From the NCBI RefSeq assembly GCF_025813715.1, contig NZ_CP107532.1:1054001-1118000 (forward strand): a DNA stretch of 64,000 nt, read 5' to 3'. Origin of the DNA: Methylobacterium sp. FF17 (GTDB lineage: Bacteria; Pseudomonadota; Alphaproteobacteria; Rhizobiales; Beijerinckiaceae). A program made the position numbers and the translations under genes. Of this stretch, positions 36,135 through 45,828 are shown in pieces; the first letter of the stretch is position 1; every line of letters starts with the position of its first letter. The notes below the pieces were generated by a model. That model did not search any database. It worked only from the letters and a program-made list of their open reading frames with translations, and had not been told where the DNA came from.

Positions 36135-38633
36135 CTACTCAGCGGCATCCCGACGCGCGGTCGGCTCGGAGACCGGGAAGGTGCAGGTGACGCGGGTGCC
36201 CTGGCCGGGCTCCGATTCGAGGCTGACCCGGCCGCCGTGCAGTTCCACGAAGGAGCGCACGATGGAGAGGCCGAGCCCGACGCCGCGATGGCGGGTGCCC
36301 AGCGTATGGCTCTCGAACCGGTCGAAGACCCGGGCGGCGACCTCCGCGGGCATGCCCTGGCCCTGGTCCACCACCGACAGGGTGAGCTCGGACGCGTCGC
36401 GCCGGACCTCCACGCGCACGTGCTGGCCGGGCGCGGAGAAGCCGACGGCGTTGGAGAGCAGGTTGAACAGGATCTGGCGCACGCGCTTGCCGTCGGCGAC
36501 GAAGGTGCCGACATCGTCGGGCACGTCGAGATCGAGGCTGATGGCCGAATCGGCGAGGCGGTCCTCGAGGCCGCGCACGGCCGCGTCGACGGTGGCGCGG
36601 ACATCCACCACCTCGCGGGTGAGCTCGAGGGAGCCGGCATCGATCGAGGCGAGGTCGAGGATGTCGTTGATCATCACCAGGAGGGCGCCGGACGAGCGCA
36701 TGATGTGTCCGGAATACTCGCGCTGGCGCTCGTTGAGGGCGCCGACCGTCTCGTCGCCGAGGAGCTGGGTGAAGCCGATGATGTTCGTGAGCGGCGAGCG
36801 CAGCTCGTAGGAGACGTGGTTCACGAAGGTGTCGCGCAGCTGCGAGGTGCGCTCCAGGGCGTCGTTCTTGTCGGTGAGCGCGCGCTCCACGTTCACGCTG
36901 GCGGTGACGTCGATGAGGGTGAGCAGCGTCGCGCCCTCGGGCAGCGGCTGGGCCGCGCAGTCGAGGACCGTCCCGTCGACGATCTCCAGGCGGCAGGTCA
37001 GGCCGGCGCGGCTCTCCAGACCGGTGATGGCGCCGCGGATGTCGAGCCAGGGATCCTCGTCGGGCGAGAGGACCTGACAGGCGGCGATCACCGCGTCGAC
37101 GCGGGGGCGCTCGCCCAGGGTCTCGGGGTCGAGGCGCCAGAGGGTCGCGAAGGCGCGGTTGGCGAAGGTCAGCCGGCCATCGGCGCCGAACACCGCCACG
37201 GGCTCCTTGAGGGTGTCGAGGGTCTCGGCCTGCACCCGCATCAGCGCGTTGTAGCGCGATTCGAGCTTCATGTTCTCGGAGACGTCGTCGAACAGGTAGG
37301 TCAGGCCTCCCTGCGGGTTCGGGTCCGCCACCACGCGGAGCGAGCGCCCGTCCGGCAGGTACCACCAGGCCTCGCTGGCCTCCACCGCCCGGTAGGCGGC
37401 CAGCACGTCGGACTTCCAGGACTTGAAATCGGCCTGCTCGGGCAGCTTGCGGGTGGCGCGGAGCCGGTCGAGGATCTCGCCGTCCAGGGGGCGGCCGTCG
37501 AGGAAGCCCTGGTCGAGGCCCCAGAGGTGACGATAGGCGGCGTTGTGGAAGATCAGGCGCTGGCTGGCGTCGAAGATCGCGACGGCGGTCGGCAGCTGGT
37601 CGAGGGTGCGCACGTTGGCGTCCATCTGGCGGTGCAGGTCCGCCCGCACGCTCTCCAGCTCCGAGACGTCGACCGCGATGCCGACCCGGCCCGTCTCGAT
37701 CGCCGTCTCGCTGACGTCGAGGGTGCGGCGCCCGCCGGCCACCACGGCGGAGAGCCGGTGGGCGGCGCGCACCCCGGAGGCCGGACGCCTGGTTTCGTCG
37801 CGTACGATGAGGTCGCGCGCATGCCGGTCGAGGAGTTCGATGCCGCCCTCCAGGGCCGCCTCTCGGCTGCCCGCCTCCACCGCCGCCACGTAGGCGAGGT
37901 TGACCCAGGCGAGCGCGCCGTCGCGGTTGCGACGCCAGACCGGCTGCGGGATCGAGTCGAGGAGGCTCGACAGCGCGGAGAGGCTGCGCCGGGCCTCGTA
38001 GAGGGTCATCCGCTGGTCGATGAGTTCGCGCTTCTCGTCCGTGGTCTCGCGCAGGCGCAGGATCGCGCGGCCCGACAGGGCCTGGCCATGCGCGTCGACG
38101 AAGCGTCCGGATTGCGTGCGCAGGCTGAGGCGGAACCCGGTCCCGCGCGCCCGGAGCGCCTCCACGGCCGTGTTCACGGCATCGGCGTCGACGGCATGCA
38201 GCCAGGTCTCGAAATCCGGCAGCGCGGCCTGTCCGCTCCCCGGGGCCTGCTTGCCGTCGATGAGGCTCAGGTCGCCCTCGAGGGTGGGCGCGCCGCGCCC
38301 GGACCAGGTCACGAGCACCTGCCGTTCGGCGTTCAGCAGCATCTCGGCCCGGTCATGGGCGCCCCGCAGGGCCGACAGCTCGTCCACGAGGTCGCGCTCG
38401 CGCCGGGCCCAGCCGCCGCGCTCGCGCATGTAGAGCAGCGCGACGATGGTCGCGAAGACCGTGAGCCCGATCAGGATCGCGAGGCCCGCGGCGTTGTGCG
38501 TGTGCTGCCCGAAACCCGCCGCGACGGCGCTGGCATCCATCCCCGGTTCGACCGCCCGCGCCGGTGTCCCGGCTATGGCGACGACGAGGGAGCCGGCGCA
38601 CACGACGATGCGCGCCGCTTTTTCGACCCTCAT
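36135..38633 (-). CDS. DivL-like PAS sensor kinase with Tyr in place of the phospho-acceptor His
   Basis: An 832-residue protein from ATG 38633. A signal or membrane segment (about 8-28) and a second helix near 48-68 (LAILIGLTVFATIVALLYM) precede a region with several PAS domains. The H-box reads FVNHVSYELRSPLTNI, with Y609 where other kinases have His. The ATPase domain still has NLLSNAVGFS, VVDQGQGMP and GVGLGLSIV. This Tyr replacement is the hallmark of DivL, which controls CckA and the cell-cycle regulator CtrA in Caulobacter. Orthology to DivL is inferred from the replacement, domains and context. Confidence 0.85.
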   Translation of the reverse strand: MRVEKAARIVVCAGSLVVAIAGTPARAVEPGMDASAVAAGFGQHTHNAAGLAILIGLTVFATIVALLYMRERGGWARRERDLVDELSALRGAHDRAEMLLNAERQVLVTWSGRGAPTLEGDLSLIDGKQAPGSGQAALPDFETWLHAVDADAVNTAVEALRARGTGFRLSLRTQSGRFVDAHGQALSGRAILRLRETTDEKRELIDQRMTLYEARRSLSALSSLLDSIPQPVWRRNRDGALAWVNLAYVAAVEAGSREAALEGGIELLDRHARDLIVRDETRRPASGVRAAHRLSAVVAGGRRTLDVSETAIETGRVGIAVDVSELESVRADLHRQMDANVRTLDQLPTAVAIFDASQRLIFHNAAYRHLWGLDQGFLDGRPLDGEILDRLRATRKLPEQADFKSWKSDVLAAYRAVEASEAWWYLPDGRSLRVVADPNPQGGLTYLFDDVSENMKLESRYNALMRVQAETLDTLKEPVAVFGADGRLTFANRAFATLWRLDPETLGERPRVDAVIAACQVLSPDEDPWLDIRGAITGLESRAGLTCRLEIVDGTVLDCAAQPLPEGATLLTLIDVTASVNVERALTDKNDALERTSQLRDTFVNHVSYELRSPLTNIIGFTQLLGDETVGALNERQREYSGHIMRSSGALLVMINDILDLASIDAGSLELTREVVDVRATVDAAVRGLEDRLADSAISLDLDVPDDVGTFVADGKRVRQILFNLLSNAVGFSAPGQHVRVEVRRDASELTLSVVDQGQGMPAEVAARVFDRFESHTLGTRHRGVGLGLSIVRSFVELHGGRVSLESEPGQGTRVTCTFPVSEPTARRDAAE

Positions 38634-38956
38634 GATCCGTCCCGCCTCCACGAATCTTCGATGAGGCGCCAAGCTGCGCCCTTCCCGCAACCGGCCTGAA
38701 GCCGGGTGCGGGGCACTCCATCTGAGGAATCCACCCACCTTAGCGCGAGGCGGAATCCTCCCGGAAGGGGTTTAAGCTTAACTTTAGCCTTTCGTGTCGC
38801 GATCGCCTCCCGGGGGCGTAGAAAAGCAACACCGCGCCCGTGGCGGGGGTCGGACGTGGCGAGGGCCAAACGCGACGAAGCCCGGCTCGCGTCGGGCCGG
38901 GCTTCGCGGGTCGTTTCGGGTGTGAGGCGGCGCCCCGGGCGGGGGCGCCGGCCGTC
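38634..38956. other. Gene-free region between ahcY and the DivL-like gene
   Basis: No gene is supported in these 323 bases. Near the kinase end, 38768-38795 is AT-richer (TTTAAGCTTAACTTTAGCC) and may hold the kinase promoter. Near the ahcY end there is a strong hairpin at 38868-38916. Confidence 0.4.
38868..38916 (-). terminator. Hairpin terminator downstream of ahcY
   Basis: AAACGCGACGAAGCCCGGC (38868-38886) pairs almost perfectly with GCCGGGCTTCGCGGGTCGTTT (38896-38916), with a short loop. On the minus strand the stem ends in a run of T, as expected for a terminator of ahcY, whose stop lies 41 bases upstream of it. Confidence 0.7.
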
Positions 38957-40357
<1,401 letters not shown>

Positions 40358-40428
40358 GGAATTTCTGTCTCCGCACTCACTGTGTCGCCGGGGGCTATAG
40401 CAGCGCGCGGAGGCGGAAGCAATCAAGA

Positions 40429-40446
40429 TATAAAGATGTCTTTATA
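40429..40446. promoter_or_regulatory. Candidate SahR/methionine-cycle operator upstream of ahcY
   Basis: TATAAAGA-TG-TCTTTATA is a perfect 8-base inverted repeat with a 2-base centre, 72 bases before the ahcY start. As I recall, an ATAAAGAnnTCTTTAT-type palindrome precedes methionine-cycle genes (metH, metF, ahcY) in Alphaproteobacteria and is bound by an ArsR-family regulator (SahR type). The regulator gene is not in this window. Confidence 0.6.
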
Positions 40447-40503
40447 CGTGTTCCAGACTTGCCGGCTCGATTCCGACCGGTAGCTCGGCGCCGCCGGCCG
40501 CGC

Positions 40504-42120
40504 TCACCCTTCGTCCCGCAGCTGTCTCCGGATGATCTTGCCCGTGGTGGTCATCGGCAGGCGCTCCCGGAACGCGATCTCGCGCGGATATTCGTGCGCC
40601 GACAGCCGGGTGCGCACGAAGGCCTGGATCTCGGCGGCGAGCGCGTCCGAGGCCGTGAAGCCGTCGCGCAGGACGATGTACGCCTTCACGATCTCGGTGC
40701 GCAGCGGGTCCGGCTTGCCCACCGCCGCGGCGAGCGCCACGGCCGGGTGCGATCCGAGGCAATCCTCGATCTCGGTGGGACCGATCCGGTAAGCCGCCGA
40801 GGTGATGAGGTCGTCCTCGCGCCCGACGAAGTGGATGTAGCCGTCAGCGTCGCGCCGGGCGGTATCGCCGGTGAGCAACCAGTCGCCGGAGAACTTCCGC
40901 GCCGTCGCCTCGGGCTGGTTCCAGTAGCGCAGGAACATCACGGGATCGGGCCGCGCGATGGCGATCTCGCCTGGCTCGTCGGTCCCGGCCTCGCGGCCGT
41001 CGGGTCGCAGGATCGCGACCCGGTGACCGGGGACGGGACGGCCGGTGGAGCCGGCCCGCGCCACGCCGGCGGCCGAGCAGGCGGCCAGCACGAGATTGCA
41101 CTCGGTCTGGCCGTAGGCCTCGCCGATGGTCAGGCCGAGTTCGCGCCTCGCCCATTCGAAGGTCTCGGGGCCCAGGGCCTCGCCGGCCGAGGCGATGCTG
41201 CGCAGGGCCGCGAGGTCGAAGCGGCCGCGCGGGTCGGGCACGCCGCGCAGCATCCGCAGGGCGGTGGGCGGCAGGAACGCGGTGGTGATCGCCCGCTCGG
41301 CGATGAGGCGGAAGGCGGCCTCGGGCTCGAACCGGAAGCTCGGGCAGGCCACCACCGGCACGCCGAGGCGCAGGCTCGGCAGCGTCGCGTTGAGGAGGCC
41401 GCCGGCCCAGGCCCAGTCCGAGGGCGTCCACATCCGGTCGCCGGCCTTCGGGGGAAAGTCGTGCATCATCAGGAAGCCCGGCAGGTGCCCGAGGAGCACC
41501 CGGTGGGCGTGCAGGGCGCCCTTGGCGGGCCCGGTGGTGCCGGAGGTGTAGATCATCAGGGCCGGATCGTCGGCCCGGGTGTCGACGGCCGTGAAGCCTT
41601 CCGAGGCTTCCGCCATCAGGTCGCCGACACCGACCGCCTCCCCCGACGACCCGTCGACGCTGACCACGAGTTCGAGGTCGGGGAGGTCGGCGCGGATCGC
41701 CTCGAGCTTGGCCAGCCCCGCCGCGTCGGTGACGAGCACCCGCGCGCCTGCATCGCGGAGCCGGTAGCGCAGGGCGTCGGGGCCGAACAGGCCGGCGAGC
41801 GGAAGCGCGATCGCCGCGAGCTTGTAGGCCGCCGCGTGGGCGACCACCACGGCGGCGGATTGCGGCAGCAGCACGCCGATCCGGTCGCCGGGGCCGATGC
41901 CGCGCCCGCGCAGGCCGGCGGCGAGACGGTCGGAGCGCTGCCGCAGCGCCCCGAAGGTCGTCGGCGTCACCGTCGCGCCGACAACCTCCTGGATCGCGAC
42001 CCGGTCGGGCTCGCGGATCGCCCAGGCATCGCAGACATCGACGCCGATATTGTAGCGCTCCGGGATGTCCCAGCTGAAGCCGGCGACGAGCCCGGCATAG
42101 TCGGCAGCAGGTCTCAGCAC
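40504..42120 (-). CDS. AMP-binding acyl-CoA synthetase
   Basis: A 538-residue ANL-superfamily ligase that activates a carboxylic acid as acyl-AMP and then acyl-CoA. The P-loop YTSGTTGPAKG is at 191-201. Later motifs are EAYGQTECNL, TGDTARRDADGYIHFVGRED and the acyl-adenylating K528 in TTTGKIIRR. Short- to medium-chain substrates are likely from the similarity to acetyl-CoA-synthetase-like proteins, but this is not decided by motifs. It starts 10 bases upstream of the stop of the nitroreductase gene, in the same direction. Confidence 0.9.
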   Translation of the reverse strand: MLRPAADYAGLVAGFSWDIPERYNIGVDVCDAWAIREPDRVAIQEVVGATVTPTTFGALRQRSDRLAAGLRGRGIGPGDRIGVLLPQSAAVVVAHAAAYKLAAIALPLAGLFGPDALRYRLRDAGARVLVTDAAGLAKLEAIRADLPDLELVVSVDGSSGEAVGVGDLMAEASEGFTAVDTRADDPALMIYTSGTTGPAKGALHAHRVLLGHLPGFLMMHDFPPKAGDRMWTPSDWAWAGGLLNATLPSLRLGVPVVACPSFRFEPEAAFRLIAERAITTAFLPPTALRMLRGVPDPRGRFDLAALRSIASAGEALGPETFEWARRELGLTIGEAYGQTECNLVLAACSAAGVARAGSTGRPVPGHRVAILRPDGREAGTDEPGEIAIARPDPVMFLRYWNQPEATARKFSGDWLLTGDTARRDADGYIHFVGREDDLITSAAYRIGPTEIEDCLGSHPAVALAAAVGKPDPLRTEIVKAYIVLRDGFTASDALAAEIQAFVRTRLSAHEYPREIAFRERLPMTTTGKIIRRQLRDEG

Positions 42121-42130
42121 GGGGGCGGGC

Positions 42131-42754
42131 TCAGGCTTCGCGGGCCTTGAAGCTCCCGGCGAAGGCGAAGTCCGTGATCGGCCGGCGGCCGTTCGGCACC
42201 TCCTTGGCGCGCTGCTCCTCGCTGAGGTCGGCCGGGTCCGCCACCCGCCCGACCCCGTAGGCGGCCTCGACCTGATGGTCGTCCGGAACGTTGAGCACGC
42301 TCACGGAGCGCTCCTTGTCGAACCCGCCCATGCCATGCACGTGCCAGCCCTGGCGGATGGCCTGGAGCTGGAAGTTGGCGGAGGCCGCCCCGGTATCGAG
42401 GGAGTGGCTCGCCGAGGGCTTGAGGCCGTCGCCGGTCTTCATGAGCTTGCTGGAGACGAGGATCACCAGGGCGCCGCAGCCTTCCGCCCACTTGCGGTTG
42501 CCCGGCACCAGGAGGTCGAGGAAGGTCTCCCAATCCGGCGTGTCCCGCAGGGCGTAGACGAAGCGCCAGGGCTGGGAATTGTAGGAGGACGGCGCCCAGC
42601 GCGCGGCCTCGAACATCCGCAGCAGTTCCGATTCCGGCACGGCCTCGCCGGTGAAGGCGCGCGGCGACCACCGCTCCGTGAACAGCGGGTCGATGGCGTG
42701 GTCGGGCTGGCGGGGATTCGGGACGGTCACGGGCGGGCTCCAGGCAGACGGCAT
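42131..42754 (-). CDS. Nitroreductase-family FMN oxidoreductase
   Basis: A 207-residue nitroreductase. The FMN-binding motif RWSPRAFTGEAV, then the ARWAPSSYNSQPWRFVY stretch and the late GMGGFDKE fit the family. It reduces quinones or nitro compounds with NAD(P)H; the natural substrate is not known. It directly precedes the acyl-CoA synthetase gene, ending 10 bases before its start, so the two are probably co-transcribed. Confidence 0.9.
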   Translation of the reverse strand: MPSAWSPPVTVPNPRQPDHAIDPLFTERWSPRAFTGEAVPESELLRMFEAARWAPSSYNSQPWRFVYALRDTPDWETFLDLLVPGNRKWAEGCGALVILVSSKLMKTGDGLKPSASHSLDTGAASANFQLQAIRQGWHVHGMGGFDKERSVSVLNVPDDHQVEAAYGVGRVADPADLSEEQRAKEVPNGRRPITDFAFAGSFKAREA

Positions 42755-42918
42755 CGCGGGCGGGAAGCAGACGGCCGAACGCGTGGCGCAAGACCCGAAG
42801 CCGGACTCACGCCCTCACGACAGCCGTGCCCATACCCGAGAAGGGGGCACGCCGCGAACCCGCGCAGCCTTGCACGAGGTCGGGCTGGCGGCGCAATTGG
42901 CCATTGAGCCCCAGGGCA

Positions 42919-42990
42919 TCTCCCGACTTGATGCCATGTCCCGACTTCATGCCGTGTCCCGACTTCACGGCATGTCCCGCCCCGGCGGCG
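42919..42990. repeat. Tandem 18-base repeat between nitroreductase and DUF2188-like genes
   Basis: Three 18-base units follow each other at 42919-42936, 42937-42954 and 42955-42972, each built on TGTCCCGACTTCATGCCG with one to four differences. A fourth, degenerate unit (TGTCCCGCCCCGGCGGCG) runs to 42990. The array lies in the non-coding gap between two minus-strand genes, downstream of the DUF2188-like gene. Its size and layout recall the 15-base array near 10951. Confidence 0.8.
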
Positions 42991-43021
42991 TCGCGGCCGT
43001 CGGGGCGGGACGGCGCCGGTG

Positions 43022-43261
43022 CTACTCGACCACCTTGGCGGTGGGACGATCGTTGCCCTGCGCGGTCTCGTCGTGCCAGGCGCCCTTGCCGTCCTGGTAG
43101 CGGATGCCCTCGGTGGAGCCCGGCACCTGCTGCTCGGCGGCGGCCGCCTGCGCGGCCTGGAGGGCCTCGTCGTGGCTCGGGTAGGTTTCGGAGAACACGT
43201 CGCCGACCTTGTAGGCGTAGCCGCCGTCATGCTCGACGATACGATAGGTGACCTCGGACAT
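43022..43261 (-). CDS. Small DUF2188-like protein
   Basis: A 79-residue protein from ATG 43261. It begins EVTYRIVEHDGGYAYKVGD and has ETYPSHDEALQAAQAAAAEQ in the middle, the two-strand-plus-helix pattern of DUF2188-type small proteins. No function is known. It is divergent from the small secreted protein gene across 171 bases that contain a strong GC-rich inverted repeat. Confidence 0.75.
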   Translation of the reverse strand: MSEVTYRIVEHDGGYAYKVGDVFSETYPSHDEALQAAQAAAAEQQVPGSTEGIRYQDGKGAWHDETAQGNDRPTAKVVE

Positions 43262-43334
43262 CGTGCCTTCCTTCCTCGACGCTGTTCGTCTGTGGGAGGG
43301 CGAACCCGGTGCGGTTCGAGAGGTTCCGCCGCAT

Positions 43335-43385
43335 CCCCCCGGGGCGGGTCGACGCCTCGCCCCGGGGGGAGGGTTGGGGTAAGGC
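43335..43385. repeat. GC-rich inverted repeat with repeat-family tail
   Basis: CCCCCCGGGGCG (43335-43346) pairs exactly with CGCCCCGGGGGG (43358-43369) around an 11-base loop. It is followed by AGGGTTGGGGTAAGG, nearly the same as the AGGGTTGGGGTGAGG in the element inside the DNA ligase gene. It may be a second, degenerate member of that family, here between genes. Confidence 0.55.
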
Positions 43386-43432
43386 CGGGTCAGCCCCGAT
43401 CCCGCGAGCACCGCGATCACGCCAGGAACCGC

Positions 43433-43651
43433 ATGCGCCCGATCCTCCTCGCCCTGTTCCTGATCCTGCCGCTCGCGGCCGGCGCGGCCCGTGCCGAGTT
43501 CAGCCTGTTCGGCAGCGCCGGACGCACGCCCGCCAACCCCTTCGCCTCGAACTATGCCTCGCCGCCCGTGCGCGGGGCGGTGGAGCGGCCGCGTCGGGCG
43601 CGGCGCCCGTCGCCGGACGCACCGAGGCCGCCGCGCGACATTCCCCGCTGA
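43433..43651 (+). CDS. Small secreted Pro/Arg-rich protein
   Basis: A 72-residue protein from ATG 43433. A signal peptide of about 21 residues (RPILLALFLILPLAAGAARA) precedes a short part ending in a basic, proline-rich tail (RPRRARRPSPDAPRPPRDIPR). No domain is recognised. It is convergent with the glutathione peroxidase gene, the two stops being 4 bases apart. The clear signal peptide supports it being a real gene. Confidence 0.55.
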   Translation: MRPILLALFLILPLAAGAARAEFSLFGSAGRTPANPFASNYASPPVRGAVERPRRARRPSPDAPRPPRDIPR

Positions 43652-43655
43652 CGCC

Positions 43656-44234
43656 TCAGGCGGTGGGCAACGCGTTGGCGATGGCGGTGACGAGGCGCGG
43701 GTCGCTCGGCTCGACGGAGGACGGGAAGGCCCCGATCAGGGCGCCGTCACGGTCCACCAGGTACTTGTGGAAGTTCCAGTTCGGGGCGGTGCCGGGCTTC
43801 TCGGCGGCGGCCCAGCGATAGAACGGATGGGCGGCAGGCCCGCGCACGTGGGTCTTGGCGGTGACCGGGAAGGTCACGCCGTGATTCCGGCGCGCGGCCT
43901 CCGCGATGGCGACTCCGTCCAGGGGCTCCTGGTTGCCGAAATCCGGGGACGGCACCGCGATGACGGTGAGCCCCCGGTCGCCGAAGCGCGTCCAGAGTCC
44001 CTGGAGCCCGGAGAACTGCCCGGCATAGCCGCAGGCGGTGGCCGTGTTGACGACGAGGATGGGCCGGCCCGCATAGGCGTCGAGGGGCAGGGTTCCGCCC
44101 TCCGGCTTCTCGAAGGCGAAGGCCCCGGCCCGGATCTCCCCGGCGTGAGCGGGCCGCAGGCCCCAGGCGATGCCGGCGCCGATCAGGGCGAGGGCCCCAC
44201 GGCGGGCGGGATTCGGAGATCGGAAACTCGACAT
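43656..44234 (-). CDS. Exported glutathione-peroxidase-family protein
   Basis: A 192-residue thiol peroxidase. The peroxidatic cysteine is C68 in NTATACGYAGQF, the glutamine is in SPDFGNQEPL, and the tryptophan is in APNWNFHKYLVD, completing the triad. An N-terminal twin-arginine-like segment (PARRGALALIGAGIAWG) suggests export. It reduces hydrogen peroxide or lipid hydroperoxides, usually with thioredoxin in bacteria. It is convergent with the small secreted-protein gene at 43433-43651, the two stops being 4 bases apart. Confidence 0.88.
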   Translation of the reverse strand: MSSFRSPNPARRGALALIGAGIAWGLRPAHAGEIRAGAFAFEKPEGGTLPLDAYAGRPILVVNTATACGYAGQFSGLQGLWTRFGDRGLTVIAVPSPDFGNQEPLDGVAIAEAARRNHGVTFPVTAKTHVRGPAAHPFYRWAAAEKPGTAPNWNFHKYLVDRDGALIGAFPSSVEPSDPRLVTAIANALPTA

Positions 44235-44409
44235 GGCGCCACGCTCCACCCGGCCGGCGCGCGGGATCCGCCGACCTCTCTCCGGCAAACTAACGCGACG
44301 GCGCCCATCGTCCATCATCCCCGTCGTTTCGCGGGAACCTTTGGCAGGCCCTGAGCTTGAGCGTGTGCCATCACGACCCCCCGTTCGATCCACGGAAAGA
44401 CCATCGCCC

Positions 44410-44943
44410 ATGCGCAGCCTGATGCTCGGCACCGCCCTCCTGGTCGCGGGCTCCACCCTCGCCCTCGCCCAGACCACGGAGACCACGGCACCGGCCCAGA
44501 CGGCACCGGCCCAGGCCGCGCCGGCGACCCTCGCCAACGACCTGCGCCCGACCTTCGTCGTTCAGAACAAGAGCGACATGGTCACCTCGAAGCTCGTCGG
44601 CCTCACCATCCAGAACGGCGCCAACGAGACCATCGGCGAGATCGCCGACGTGGTCCTCGACGAGAAGAACACCGTGAAGTCCTGGGTGGTCGGCGTCGGC
44701 GGCTTCCTCGGCATCGGCACGAAGTACGTCGCCATCGACCCGAGCGCCCTCAAGCTCGCCCGCGTGGACGACACCACCCTGAAGGCGACGATCGACACCA
44801 ACAAGGACCAGCTCCGCGCCGCGCCGGAATACGTCTATCTCGGCAAGGCCAAGTCGAACGCGGATGCCAAGCCGGCGGATACCAAGCCTGTTGAGTCCAA
44901 GCCTGTTGAATCCAAGCCTGCCGAGGCCCCCAAAGCCCAGTAA
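44410..44943 (+). CDS. Exported PRC-barrel domain protein with a repeated tail
   Basis: A 177-residue protein. A signal peptide (RSLMLGTALLVAGSTLALA) is followed by an Ala/Pro/Thr linker, then a PRC-barrel domain (about 55-145: GETIGEIADVVLDEKN-like, here ANETIGEIADVVLDEKN, and WVVGVGGFLGIGTKYVA). The tail has tandem copies of KPVES (KPVESKPVESKPAE), coded by a 15-base repeat. PRC-barrel proteins of this type are envelope proteins of unknown function, often stress-induced. Confidence 0.82.
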   Translation: MRSLMLGTALLVAGSTLALAQTTETTAPAQTAPAQAAPATLANDLRPTFVVQNKSDMVTSKLVGLTIQNGANETIGEIADVVLDEKNTVKSWVVGVGGFLGIGTKYVAIDPSALKLARVDDTTLKATIDTNKDQLRAAPEYVYLGKAKSNADAKPADTKPVESKPVESKPAEAPKAQ

Positions 44944-45119
44944 GGAGGCGATCGTCCAGGCGGCCCGGCGACAGATCGCCTCTGAAGCGAGATCGCCGGG
45001 CGTCTTCGACCGCGCGTCGGAGGCGCCCTTCGTTCAGTGGCTGGGGCTGCGCTTCCGTCCGACTGTCAAACGCCTGTCACGCACGAAGCCTAGACCGCCC
45101 CGCACCGAAGCGGCGCAGA

Positions 45120-45554
45120 TCAGTCGGTGCCGCGCAGGGCGTCCTTGACCGTGCTCACCACGTGGTCCAGGCGCCGGATCGCAATCAGGCCGTCGCGCCC
45201 ATCGTAGAGGTCACCTTCGAAGAGATCATCCAGCCCCGGCCTCGCATGGGCTCCGGGTTCCGGGGGCTCGATGTCGTTGGCGAAGACGATGCGCAGATCG
45301 GGGCGCAGGGCGCGTGCTTCCCGCGCCAGCTTCTGGCAGCACAGGGTGCCCTGCAGGCCGACATCGGTCACGAGGACATCGACCGGGAGGCCGAGCGCGA
45401 GCACCGTCATCGCGTCGACGCCGCAATCCACCGTCGTGGCCGCGTAGCCGGCTCGGCGGATCTGGGACGAGATCTCGTCGCGCCAATGTTTCTGGCGTCC
45501 CGCGATGAGGACCTGGACGCCGTAGGCGCCGCCCGGCGCGGTTAGTCGTTCCAT
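45120..45554 (-). CDS. Stand-alone receiver-like protein with a degraded acidic pocket
   Basis: A 144-residue response-regulator-like protein. D64 (VLVTDVGLQG) could be the phospho-acceptor, but the two acidic residues that bind Mg in true receivers are absent: the first strand reads VLIAGR instead of VVDD. The start at ATG 45554 has GGGGAG eight bases upstream; an upstream in-frame ATG at 45584 is also possible. It probably works, if at all, without normal phosphorylation. Confidence 0.65.
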   Translation of the reverse strand: MERLTAPGGAYGVQVLIAGRQKHWRDEISSQIRRAGYAATTVDCGVDAMTVLALGLPVDVLVTDVGLQGTLCCQKLAREARALRPDLRIVFANDIEPPEPGAHARPGLDDLFEGDLYDGRDGLIAIRRLDHVVSTVKDALRGTD

Positions 45555-45828
45555 AGTCGAAACTCCCCGCTCCCGCCCGGACATGCGTGCCGACCACCCG
45601 TCTCATCTGTGCGTCGCAGCATGCTACGTCACGTCTGCTTGGGCAGACAAGCCCCCACCGTCACGAGAGCCGAAACTGACCGCGAATCGGGAGACCGGGC
45701 TCGGGGCCTGGTCTCGAACACGACGATCGCATGACGCGCTCCACGGTTGACGCGGGCCGCGCGGGCGGGGCAACACCGCCCTCGCCGCGCGACCGACGCT
45801 GCGGCGGACAGCCGGAGCCTTGAACCCC

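Noticed and set aside
36237..38699. An 820-residue open frame opposite the DivL-like gene
   Set aside because: It is the antisense shadow of a kinase with readable PAS and ATPase motifs; it begins inside and ends beyond the gene without its own signals.
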